Shown here piece by piece: positions 10,681 to 18,275 of a stretch of 48,463 nucleotides of DNA. The notes under the pieces are model-generated. The model was not told the origin of the DNA. It searched no databases and worked only from the letters and a program-made list of their open reading frames with translations. The stretch is from Microcystis aeruginosa LEGE 91341 (GTDB lineage: Bacteria; Cyanobacteriota; Cyanobacteriia; Cyanobacteriales; Microcystaceae), in NCBI RefSeq assembly GCF_015206885.1, contig NZ_JADEXY010000011.1, positions 1 through 48,463 on the forward strand, in the 5' to 3' direction. A program made the translations under genes and the position numbers. Numbering within the stretch: position 1 is the stretch's first letter; every line of letters starts with the position of its first letter.

Positions 10681-11211
10681 TTAAGGTTTGTTAAACTCGG
10701 CTAAGTCATTGGTCTTTTCAAGAAGAGGATAACGAATTGCTGTTTCATCGACTAGACTAGATAAATACTCATAAGTGTGACGAAGTTCATAGGCATTATC
10801 ATCACTTTTTGCTTGGTTACACTGCCAGCATAACAGTTGTAAATTGTCAAAATCAAACATTTTTTCGGGACATCGAACCTTATTAATTATATGATCGATA
10901 GTGACATAATTGGGGTGAAAAAATATCTGATTAATTTGATTAATAACTTTTTCTCCTTGATAATTATTATATTCGTAACCCCTTTTGATAGCTTCTAACT
11001 GAGAAGAAGTTTTAAATTCTTCGCCATGTTTCATCTTTTTACCACAAAAAGGACAGGGTTTTTCTTTGGCCATTGTTCGATATTGATTCGGGCTAATTAA
11101 TCCTTTTTGGGGATGTTCGATAACTGCTAGATGTTGATTAGCATTCCAGATTTCTGCAATTTCATCGGAGCTATATAATTGGGACAACTTTGATTTTGAT
11201 ATTTTAGTCAT
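10681..11211 (-). CDS. HNH endonuclease-like protein
   Basis: A 176-residue protein with a zinc-ribbon HNH layout: CPFC (53-56), DH at 106-107 (TIDHIINK), N123, then CWQC (128-131) and K135. This is the two-CxxC beta-beta-alpha-metal fold, with the DH pair as catalytic centre and metal ligand, so DNA nicking or cleavage is expected. It is the last gene of a tight minus-strand operon, 15 bases after the 120-residue gene. HNH proteins of this size occur in phages, homing elements, restriction and other defence systems; nothing in the sequence decides between these. The region is clearly more AT-rich than the cysK gene next door, hinting at transfer. Nuclease call fairly sure, biological role unknown. 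Confidence 0.75.
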   Translation of the reverse strand: MTKISKSKLSQLYSSDEIAEIWNANQHLAVIEHPQKGLISPNQYRTMAKEKPCPFCGKKMKHGEEFKTSSQLEAIKRGYEYNNYQGEKVINQINQIFFHPNYVTIDHIINKVRCPEKMFDFDNLQLLCWQCNQAKSDDNAYELRHTYEYLSSLVDETAIRYPLLEKTNDLAEFNKP

Positions 11212-11226
11212 GGCAGCACATAATAA

Positions 11227-11589
11227 TCATAATAAAGGATATTTAGCCAAAGCTTTATCGGCTATTTCATGCAAATTTTTCGAGATTTTTTCTAACTCTT
11301 GTTTTCCTTCTTTAGACATTTTTTCGGCTTTTTCGGACTCAATAATTGTTAAATCAATGGCTTTGGCGAGATTTCCTTTATTTAATTCATGCTCAAATAA
11401 ACTAACAACTTTATAAGCATTATTTTTAAAATCCTGAAGAAGTTCCCAAGAGCTTTTGACCTTTCCCCAACCGCTATTATAATAGCCATTTTTTCTCGCT
11501 TGTCTTTGTTGCTCTAGGGAAAGGCCATAAAATACTTCACTATTTCTTTTTTGCCATTGGCGATAGTTCATTTCTTCTAGTAAATTCAT
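11227..11589 (-). CDS. Small helical protein of unknown function in HNH operon
   Basis: 120 residues, rich in Lys, Glu, Gln and Asn, and predicted mostly helical by eye (for example EKAEKMSKEGKQELEKIS). No family recognised, no signal peptide, no membrane span, no cysteines. The start overlaps the stop of the upstream coiled-coil gene by ATGA and the HNH gene starts 15 bases after its stop, so all three are probably translated from one mRNA. A partner or inhibitor of the nuclease, or an adaptor to the coiled-coil protein, would fit the arrangement, but this is inference from context only. Confidence 0.6.
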   Translation of the reverse strand: MNLLEEMNYRQWQKRNSEVFYGLSLEQQRQARKNGYYNSGWGKVKSSWELLQDFKNNAYKVVSLFEHELNKGNLAKAIDLTIIESEKAEKMSKEGKQELEKISKNLHEIADKALAKYPLL

Positions 11590-12284
11590 TGCTTGAGTTC
11601 TTCCTGGTCATCTGCAAAGTAACGACTGATTTCTTGCCACTTTTTATCGCCATAGTTATTAATAATATACTTTTTAATATCCCCCAGTTGTCTTCGTAGT
11701 TTATCATTAGTTTTTTCCAAAGATTCAACTGTAGAGATAGCTCGCTCTTTTATGTGTGTAATCCCATCCTGTTGTTGCTGAATAGTATTTTTTAGATCGC
11801 TCACCGCTAGATTATAACTGTCTTTATGAACTAATTCCTTTTCTAGTAAAGCCTGTTGACGTTCCCAGCCAGTTTTAGATAGACTAGCCTTTAACCATTG
11901 ACCTAAACGATAAATCTCAGATTGATCAAAGTCTAATAAATCTTGACGTAACCGCTCTAACTTGTGTAGCAACTCATTAACTTTTTCTTGCCAATAACTA
12001 ACTTCTTGTTTAAGCTCAACATTCTCGTTGGATAAATTCTGATTACTTTTTCCTAACTGTTCAATTTTGCCCTCGTGTCTGGATATTTGCAAGGACTGAG
12101 TTGAATTAACTTTCGCTCTCTCATTTCGTTCTTGTATGATAATCTGGAACAATTCCGCCGCTACAGGATCATCAAGATGTTCTACAATCCATTCTAGATG
12201 ACGTGCTTTTAACCTATCGCTCAAATAGCCCTTAATTTCTATGTGTTGTTCTTTCAATAGGGCTAGATTAGATTTAATGGTCAT
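11586..12284 (-). CDS. Coiled-coil protein of unknown function, first gene of HNH operon
   Basis: 232 residues. Residues about 70-125 and 145-210 have long heptad-like stretches (LGKSNQNLSNENVELKQEV; LEKTNDKLRRQLGDIKKYI), separated by a tryptophan-containing segment (YRLGQWLKASLSKTGWERQ). The N-terminus (residues 1-60) looks like a small globular helical region. No transmembrane span or enzymatic motif. It leads a three-gene operon with the 120-residue protein and the HNH protein. A structural, sensor or oligomerisation role is plausible. I do not recognise the family. Confidence 0.6.
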   Translation of the reverse strand: MTIKSNLALLKEQHIEIKGYLSDRLKARHLEWIVEHLDDPVAAELFQIIIQERNERAKVNSTQSLQISRHEGKIEQLGKSNQNLSNENVELKQEVSYWQEKVNELLHKLERLRQDLLDFDQSEIYRLGQWLKASLSKTGWERQQALLEKELVHKDSYNLAVSDLKNTIQQQQDGITHIKERAISTVESLEKTNDKLRRQLGDIKKYIINNYGDKKWQEISRYFADDQEELKQ

Positions 12285-12571
12285 GACCGTAATTCTGACT
12301 TTAGTAAACTATCCATAATTATTTTAGTACAAGTATAAGCTTTTGGAAAAAAGCAATCTTATCGGTCATGGTAGTTTTGCCTGTCTCTGGGAATTAACTC
12401 GGACTGACTAAAGAAACAAAGGAAAACGGAAATTTTGCCGATCTAGGGCTGGCCTTTGCTATAAGTGAACTATATAGCGCCTCCTTGGCTAGTGAGGAAA
12501 TTCTCAAACGCTAAAGCTGAGAGCTTACCGCTATAACTAAGCACACGAATCACCCAGACTGAGAAAATATC
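12285..12571. other. Divergent intergenic region between the HNH operon and cysK
   Basis: No gene seen. It must carry the promoters of both divergent units. An imperfectly spaced palindrome GCTATA (12458-12463) / TATAGC (12473-12478) with a 9-base loop sits about 95 bases before the cysK start and could be an operator, though this is a weak guess. Confidence 0.4.
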
Positions 12572-13531
12572 ATGCGTATCGCTCACGATGTCACCGAATT
12601 GGTTGGCCGCACACCTTTAGTACAATTGAATCGGATTCCCCAAGCGGAGGGCTGTCTTGGCCGAATTGTGATGAAATTAGAAGGGATGAATCCCGCTGCT
12701 TCCGTCAAAGACCGTATTGGCACCCACATGATTAATAGCGCCGAAAAAGCGGGTTTAATCAATCCAGAAACCACGGTTTTAGTGGAACCCACCTCTGGCA
12801 ATACGGGAATTGCTCTAGCGATGACTGCGGCAGCTAAGGGTTATCGCTTGATTTTAACTATGCCGGAAACGATGAGTTTAGAGCGCCGGGCGATGTTAAA
12901 AGCCTACGGTGCTACCCTAGAACTTACCCCCGGTTCCCAAGGTATGAAAGGGGCAATTTTACGCGCGCAGCAAATTGTCGATAGTATCCCCGGCGCTTAT
13001 ATGTTGCAACAATTTCGCAACCCTTCTAACCCAGAAATTCACCGTCTCACCACTGCTGAGGAAATTTGGCAAGATACGGAGGGACAGGTAGATTTTATTG
13101 TTGCGGGTGTGGGTACTGGAGGCACGATTACGGGAGTCGCTGAATTGATTAAATCGCGTAAACCTAGTTTTCAAGTAGTCGCGGTGGAACCTTTCAATAG
13201 TCCGGTGATTTCTGGGGGTAATCCCGGTCCCCATAAAATTCAGGGTATCGGTGCGGGTTTTATTCCGGAAGTTTTACGCAGGGATCTGATTGATGAGGTA
13301 ATTACCGTCAGTGATGAAGAAGCTTTTCAATTTGGTCGTCGTTTGGCAAAAGAAGAGGGTTTACTTTCAGGGATTTCTTCCGGTGCCAATCTTTGCGCTG
13401 CGATTCAACTGGCCCAACGACCGGAAAATGAGGGTAAATTAATTGTGGTGATTCAGCCTAGTTTTGGAGAACGTTATCTGAGTACCCTGATGTTCCAAAA
13501 TATTGAGGAGCGCGAGTTAACTTTGGTGTAA
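12572..13531 (+). CDS. cysK: Cysteine synthase (O-acetylserine sulfhydrylase)
   Basis: Cytoplasmic PLP enzyme that makes cysteine from O-acetylserine and sulfide, the last step of sulfur assimilation. The Schiff-base lysine is K46 in NPAASVKDR, the substrate loop is PTSGNTG (about 75-81), and the PLP phosphate cup is [11 protein letters not shown]. Near the C-terminus is SGISSGAN. Length of 319 residues is normal for CysK/CysM. It stands alone, divergent from the HNH operon and not next to cysE. CysK versus CysM specificity cannot be settled by eye. Confidence 0.93.
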   Translation: MRIAHDVTELVGRTPLVQLNRIPQAEGCLGRIVMKLEGMNPAASVKDRIGTHMINSAEKAGLINPETTVLVEPTSGNTGIALAMTAAAKGYRLILTMPETMSLERRAMLKAYGATLELTPGSQGMKGAILRAQQIVDSIPGAYMLQQFRNPSNPEIHRLTTAEEIWQDTEGQVDFIVAGVGTGGTITGVAELIKSRKPSFQVVAVEPFNSPVISGGNPGPHKIQGIGAGFIPEVLRRDLIDEVITVSDEEAFQFGRRLAKEEGLLSGISSGANLCAAIQLAQRPENEGKLIVVIQPSFGERYLSTLMFQNIEERELTLV

Positions 13532-13750
13532 AAAAATATCCTCTTCAACCTCTACAGTCAGCCTTTAGCTTTAACTATAGCAGTTATCTTAAATGGTGGC
13601 CTAGTATTCAGGTGCAGGTCGTCGGTCGTCAGTATTCTCCGAGTCAGGAGCCGGTCGTTAGGAGACAGGTTTTAGGTTTTGGGGTTTTGGGGTTTTAGTT
13701 CAATTTCCCCACTTCCCCACTTCCCTATACTTTTTAAACAGGATTTAGTA
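13532..13750. repeat. Intergenic repeat block, reverse copy of the 30-130 block
   Basis: From about 13610 the DNA reads GTCGTCGGTCGTC, then GGAGACAGGTTTTAGG, TTTTGGGGTTTTAGTTC and AATTTCCCCACTTCCCC. This is the reverse complement of the block near the window start, with the sub-blocks in the same order. It ends at about 13755 with GGATTTAGTATTAA, the terminal motif of the 10441-10540 element. Non-coding; lies between two convergent genes. Confidence 0.6.
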
Positions 13751-14467
13751 TTAATCGTATTTTAGGAGAGATTTTTTCACCTGTAGGGGTATTTGTAAAG
13801 GTTGCGGTTTGATTGCTTCTTTGCCAGCAAAATTATCCAATAAAGCCGATCGCACTTGTGCATCGGTTTCTCGCGAGAGAAGATAACGAAAGTATTCTTG
13901 GCATTGTTCTCGACGACTGGGGGAAAGTTCCATTTCGCTTAAACGTCGGACGGCCATTAAGCGCATTAAGGGATCATTGACTGTTAATTTTTCTAACCAG
14001 CGATCGAAGTTTTTTGACTCATTTTGACCGCGATGGTCGAGAAAATGCCATCCTAGCAGGATTAAAGTCAAAACCGTGCCAAATCCTTGCAAAATTGAGG
14101 CCAGAGCTAACCAGCGATTTTCGGCATAGGTCCAAATGGCCACAGCGAGATAGGTGGCTAAACTGCCTAAACCACCACAGACTACCGCTAAAGTTAATTT
14201 ACCGCTATCGGCACTGAAAAAAGCACGCCCCCACAGCCACAGCGATGGCCAGTTTTGACCCTGGAGATGGTAAACTCCAATCATCGCCCCCACCCCGGTT
14301 AAAGTGGCCAAAACTAGCTGCCAATTCCACGCCCAGAGGATCAAAAAACTAGCACAAGCTGCCACCCATGTCAAGAATTGACGGGTTTTTTTTGCCGCGA
14401 GCATTTTCATGACTCGACGCTGCAGAGCGGGAGAAAAATAGGGAGGAAGGCGGAATACTGAAGACAC
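13751..14467 (-). CDS. Cyanobacterial membrane protein with C-terminal HEAT-like helices
   Basis: 238 residues. Four hydrophobic segments are visible at about 30-47 (FLTWVAACASFLILWAW), 48-65, 93-115 (LTLAVVCGGLGSLATYLAVA) and 122-143, followed by a soluble helical C-terminus (about 155-235) with PLMRLMAVRRLSEMELS and RETDAQVRSALLDNF, which resemble HEAT/armadillo-type repeats. Conserved uncharacterised cyanobacterial proteins share this plan. No enzyme motif. It converges with cysK and is separated from it by repeats. Function unknown. Confidence 0.65.
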   Translation of the reverse strand: MSSVFRLPPYFSPALQRRVMKMLAAKKTRQFLTWVAACASFLILWAWNWQLVLATLTGVGAMIGVYHLQGQNWPSLWLWGRAFFSADSGKLTLAVVCGGLGSLATYLAVAIWTYAENRWLALASILQGFGTVLTLILLGWHFLDHRGQNESKNFDRWLEKLTVNDPLMRLMAVRRLSEMELSPSRREQCQEYFRYLLSRETDAQVRSALLDNFAGKEAIKPQPLQIPLQVKKSLLKYD

Positions 14468-14987
14468 GGGAAGTTTTTCACTGAGGGTTTGATGATCACT
14501 ATAGCCTGTTCTCAGGCAGACAGATCATTTTTCTTGCTAAAAATCCTCGTGGGAAAAGAGGGAAGTGCTAGGGTGGGCTAAAATTGCGATCGAGAATCGG
14601 CTAAAGTTCAGATTGGCGAGCTTAGGTGTTAAGATTGTTTGCCATCAAACTCAATTTTTTTTAGTAATAAATAGCTCAACAATATTCTGTAAACTTATAT
14701 ATAGAAACCTCAAGAAATATATTAATTTACCGTCTTTAGGGCAGTAAGCTCTGATAGACGATCTAGAGTATTAAGTATAAATACCGCATCTAATTTTACC
14801 TAGTCACGCCAGCTATCTAACTCATCTATTTCACTGCCGAACAGAGTTAGAACTTCCTTTGTCTCGGTTGAGTCTTGCGGGAATTTTACCTTAAGGAAAA
14901 TCTCGATAATTTTGAGTCATAATTCACTAGAATCCTCAAATATTCCATAAACTGGCGAGTTTTAAGAAACCTAGGAGGTTCATCGCT
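14468..14987. other. 520-base gene-free region upstream of the envelope-hydrolase cassette
   Basis: AT-rich, no supported gene; a 60-codon open frame at 14565-14747 has no protein-like character. The last bases before the next gene contain CTAGGAGGTT, a strong Shine-Dalgarno sequence 9-10 bases before the ATG at 14988. The promoter of the 14988-19952 cassette probably lies here, but no confident -10/-35 pair is visible. Confidence 0.45.
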
Positions 14988-16097
14988 ATGAAAAGCCGTC
15001 TTATTGTTTGTTGTGATGGAACTTGGCAAGATTTAGGACAAGGTTATCCTACCAATGTTGTCAAAATGGTGCAGGCTATCACGCCACTTGATGATAGTAA
15101 GGGCAACCCCATCCGTCAAATCATCTATTATGACGAAGGCATTGGGACAAAACAAACTAATGCTGAGGTGACTGATATTTTAATTAAAATTGGTGGAGGT
15201 GCTTTAGGCATTGGCATGGATCATAAGATTGAGGATGCCTATCGTTTTCTGTGCTTAAACTATCAACCTGAAGATGAAATTTATCTCTTTGGGTTTAGTC
15301 GGGGAGCTTACACTGTACGCTGTTTAGCCGGGTTAATTTATAATTGTGGTTTGTTGTATCGGGAATTTATCCGACAAATCCCCAAAGCCTACGAAATTTA
15401 CCGAGAAAAACAAGACCCAAATAACGCACCTAACGGTAAAAATGCCATTGATTTCCGTAATCAGTATGGACGACGGGTTCCCATTAAAGCCTTATGCTGT
15501 TGGGATACGGTTGCTTCTTTAGGTATCCCTGATATCGTTCATTCTCTGCATTTAGATGAAAAGTTCAACGAACGTTATCGCTTTTATGATTCGACCATCA
15601 ATCCTACAATTGAAAAGGCGTTTCATGCAGTTGCCATTGATGAAATTCGTAAGGTCTTTGATGTAACGCTAATGCGTCCCCATTCTACCCACATCAGACA
15701 ACAAAAAGAACAAGTGGTTCAGGTTTGGTTTCCGGGGGGTCATGGTTGTGTTGGTGGAGGTTCTCAGGAAGAATCTGGCCTATCCGATGGAGCTTTATTG
15801 TGGATGATGGAACAAGTCGAAGCCTTGGGTTTGGCCTTAGATAAAAGTTATATTCAACATGAAGTTCATCCCAATTGTAGTGCGCGTTTTGATAATACAT
15901 CAAAATGGCCATTTAATGTAGCGGGAACAGCACCTCGTCAGTTTGAAGGGGATGTTAGCAATTTGCATGAAAGTGTTAAAAATCGCTGGACAGACCTGAA
16001 TATTAATCCCCCTTATAAACCCGCTATTCCCGAAATTCAAATGATGCTTGAGAAAGAGCTTGGTGCTTTGAGAAAGAAAGAAATAGTCTCTGTTTAG
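14988..16097 (+). CDS. DUF2235 alpha/beta hydrolase (Tle1-like phospholipase domain)
   Basis: 369 residues with the features of the DUF2235 family: the N-terminal strand and turn VCCDGTWQ (7-14) and the nucleophile elbow GFSRGAY (102-108), with Ser104 as nucleophile. Later GCVGGGSQEESGLSDGALLWM carries the typical acid/His-region motif. DUF2235 is the catalytic domain of Tle1 type VI secretion lipase effectors, which hydrolyse phospholipids, and also occurs in stand-alone proteins of unknown substrate. No signal peptide or membrane span. A very good ribosome binding site (AGGAGG) precedes the ATG, unlike most genes here. It is first of four same-strand genes with the lysozyme, lectin and DUF4127 protein. 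Lipase activity is inferred from the family. Confidence 0.82.
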   Translation: MKSRLIVCCDGTWQDLGQGYPTNVVKMVQAITPLDDSKGNPIRQIIYYDEGIGTKQTNAEVTDILIKIGGGALGIGMDHKIEDAYRFLCLNYQPEDEIYLFGFSRGAYTVRCLAGLIYNCGLLYREFIRQIPKAYEIYREKQDPNNAPNGKNAIDFRNQYGRRVPIKALCCWDTVASLGIPDIVHSLHLDEKFNERYRFYDSTINPTIEKAFHAVAIDEIRKVFDVTLMRPHSTHIRQQKEQVVQVWFPGGHGCVGGGSQEESGLSDGALLWMMEQVEALGLALDKSYIQHEVHPNCSARFDNTSKWPFNVAGTAPRQFEGDVSNLHESVKNRWTDLNINPPYKPAIPEIQMMLEKELGALRKKEIVSV

Positions 16098-16176
16098 CAC
16101 TTCTCTACCTCAAAAATGTCGCCCACACTTTACCTACATAAACACTCATAATCTGAACTAATTAGGAGGATTTGCC

Positions 16177-17691
16177 ATGAAAGTATCACAGAACTGTATT
16201 GATCTGATCAAAAAGTGGGAAGGTTGCAAGCTTACCGCTTATAAGTGTCCGGCTGGCGTTTGGACAATTGGAATTGGAACCACTCGCTATCCTGATGGAC
16301 GGCCGGTGAAACCAGGGGACAAGATTACCGATCAACAGGCGGAAGGCTTCCTTGTCCATGAATGTGAGGAAAAAGCCAAAGCTGTGGATAAATTGGTAAA
16401 TGTTGATCTTCATCAAAATCAGTTTGACGCTTTAGTTTCCTTTGCCTATAACGTAGGCATTGGAGCTTTTCAAGACAGTACCTTACGACGTAAACTGAAT
16501 GAGAAGGATTATGAGGGGGCTGCCAATGAATTTAAACGTTGGAATAAAGCAACAGTTAACGGAGTACAAGTTGTGCTTGATGGGTTAACGAATCGCCGTA
16601 AAGATGAGGAAGCTTTATTCCGTAAAAATGATAGTTTTGGAACTCCTATTGAGCTTGAAGTCTCTCCTGAACATTCTGTAACTTGGTTGAAAGGATATTT
16701 AGATGGGGGAAATACAGTAGTTGTTGCCTACAATGATCAACAAGTGGTAGAGGTTGTTAAACTAGAAACCCATCTTAAAGATGATTTGATCGATCTGTTG
16801 CAACAATATCCCAATGCTCGGAATTTTCATCTTGCCGAACCTGGGAGTCCTATTCCGCAAGCTACACAAATTGTATTCGCAGGTCGTAATCAGACACTTT
16901 CTCTAGTGGAAAATCCACCTCAATTAAATCGAGGACTGTTACTGAAAGGCATGAGTGATGAAGATGCTCCAGGCCATGATATCCGAGAAATGCAGGAACG
17001 CTTAAAAGATTTAGGCTATTACCAGAAAGAATTAGATGGTATCTTTGGCAGTGGCACGGATGAGGCGGTCAGAAAATTCCAAGCTGACGTTTTTGGTCAC
17101 TCCGAAGCAGATGGGAAAGTCGGACCAAAAACTTGGGCTAAATTGTGGGGAGAAGAAACAACATCTCCACCTACTCCTCAACCTGCTCCCGGAACTTATC
17201 TCCGACTGACTAAAACCAACCAGAAAGACGGTGATGGTTTATATATTCTCATTTTGGAATATATCAAGAATGGACAGGTAAAAGATCATCTTAAAGTTTG
17301 CTCTGGACAACGGAGTAAACAACTTTTCCGCACCGGTCCTCAAAGTGTATCAGGTTCCATGGAACCGCTGCCTGAAGGTAAATGGTACATTAATGACATT
17401 CTCTGGGCAGGTGGCAAAGATAAATATGGCCCGACTGTTTTTAGTAATGGTCTGGGTCCAGTGACTACCCCTATCAAATATGTCGGACCGAATTCCACAC
17501 GGCGAAGTGCTATTGAAATCCATATTGATTGGAATGGAAAATATTGTGATGGTCCCTGTCCAGGAACGGCAGGTTGCCTTGGTATCTACGATATTGCCGA
17601 CTACAAAAAATTAGTTAGTTGGCTACGAGAAACTAACCCCCGTGATCTATATGTAGATTGGGGCTTAGGAACTTGTCCTCAACCTCAATAA
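16177..17691 (+). CDS. GH24 lysozyme - peptidoglycan-binding - L,D-transpeptidase-like protein
   Basis: 504 residues in four parts. Residues 1-150 are a T4-type (GH24) muramidase with triad E15, C24 and T30 in KKWEG...KCPAGVWTIGIGTT; the E-C-T form is common in phage endolysins. Residues 150-260 are unassigned. Residues about 266-325 form a PG_binding_1 domain (IREMQERLKDLGYY, GIFGSGTDEAVRKFQ, GKVGPKTW). Residues about 345-500 resemble a YkuD-like catalytic domain, with H449 in IEIHIDWN and C467 in GTAGCLGI as the likely His/Cys pair. No signal peptide or holin is seen, so export would need another route. It cuts and may also remodel or re-link peptidoglycan. SD AGGAGG before the ATG is strong. 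A hairpin terminator follows. Confidence 0.85.
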   Translation: MKVSQNCIDLIKKWEGCKLTAYKCPAGVWTIGIGTTRYPDGRPVKPGDKITDQQAEGFLVHECEEKAKAVDKLVNVDLHQNQFDALVSFAYNVGIGAFQDSTLRRKLNEKDYEGAANEFKRWNKATVNGVQVVLDGLTNRRKDEEALFRKNDSFGTPIELEVSPEHSVTWLKGYLDGGNTVVVAYNDQQVVEVVKLETHLKDDLIDLLQQYPNARNFHLAEPGSPIPQATQIVFAGRNQTLSLVENPPQLNRGLLLKGMSDEDAPGHDIREMQERLKDLGYYQKELDGIFGSGTDEAVRKFQADVFGHSEADGKVGPKTWAKLWGEETTSPPTPQPAPGTYLRLTKTNQKDGDGLYILILEYIKNGQVKDHLKVCSGQRSKQLFRTGPQSVSGSMEPLPEGKWYINDILWAGGKDKYGPTVFSNGLGPVTTPIKYVGPNSTRRSAIEIHIDWNGKYCDGPCPGTAGCLGIYDIADYKKLVSWLRETNPRDLYVDWGLGTCPQPQ

Positions 17692-17703
17692 TAACTCACT
17701 CAA

Positions 17704-17748
17704 GGGTGATCATAATGATCTTTCATAGTGATCACCCCACTCTTTTTT
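17704..17748 (+). terminator. Rho-independent terminator after the lysozyme gene
   Basis: Stem GGGTGATCA (17704-17712) pairs with TGATCACCC (17729-17737) around a 16-base loop, followed by six T's at 17743-17748. It lies 13 bases past the lysozyme stop. A GTG in the right arm (17728) is in frame with the next gene, but is more likely terminator than start codon. Confidence 0.7.
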
Positions 17749-17772
17749 GATTCGGTGATTTACTCACGAACA

Positions 17773-18195
17773 ATGTACAAACTTTTACTGGCATCAGCCT
17801 TACAACAGGTAATGCAAAACACAAATCTCCTTATAACCATAGACTCAAAACTAATCTGGAACGATACAGGAATTAATCTTGTCGCTGGACAAGAATATCA
17901 TTTTCAAGCAACAGGTCAATGGACAGACTGGACAATTACCTCTAATGCTGATGGTTATGAAAGTCCTAATTTCTTTCTGAAACTATGTGAAGGACTACGA
18001 CGAATGCCTAATTCACCTTGGTTTTCACTGATTGGTTCAATTGATAAAGATCAAGATAGTTTCTTCCTCATCGGCACAAATAAACAGTTTATAGCCCCAA
18101 AAACAGGACGGCTTTACTGCTTTGCTAACGATGTGATCATCGCCTATGGCAATAATCGAGATAGCATTCAACTCACGGTAACTTCCTTAACTTGA
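17773..18195 (+). CDS. LecA/PA-IL-like lectin
   Basis: 140 residues from the ATG at 17773; the in-frame GTG at 17728 falls inside the preceding terminator. The body has the PA-IL (Pseudomonas LecA) pattern: WNDTGINLVAGQEYHFQATG near the start, and near the end NDVIIAYGNN (119-128), which lines up with the LecA calcium/galactose loop NDVPGTYGNN. D120, N127 and N128 correspond to Ca2+ ligands; the loop threonine is replaced by alanine. LecA lectins are small soluble beta-sandwich galactose binders, so glycan binding, perhaps of Microcystis sheath polysaccharide, is expected. No classical signal peptide; the N-terminus MYKLLLASALQQVMQNT is only mildly hydrophobic. No SD. Sits inside the lysozyme cassette; family call is by eye. 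Confidence 0.65.
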   Translation: MYKLLLASALQQVMQNTNLLITIDSKLIWNDTGINLVAGQEYHFQATGQWTDWTITSNADGYESPNFFLKLCEGLRRMPNSPWFSLIGSIDKDQDSFFLIGTNKQFIAPKTGRLYCFANDVIIAYGNNRDSIQLTVTSLT

Positions 18196-18275
18196 CAAAG
18201 GGAAAATATCCTATTTGTTAACTGTCTGCTGTTGTTAAAGTAACCTGTCCAGAATCAGGCAAAAAAGGAGCAAAA

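Noticed and set aside
14565-14747. 60-codon open frame before the DUF2235 gene
   Set aside because: AT-rich, no SD, no recognisable protein character.
17728-17772. GTG start extending the lectin by 15 residues
   Set aside because: The codon is in the right arm of the lysozyme terminator, and the added residues are not lectin-like.
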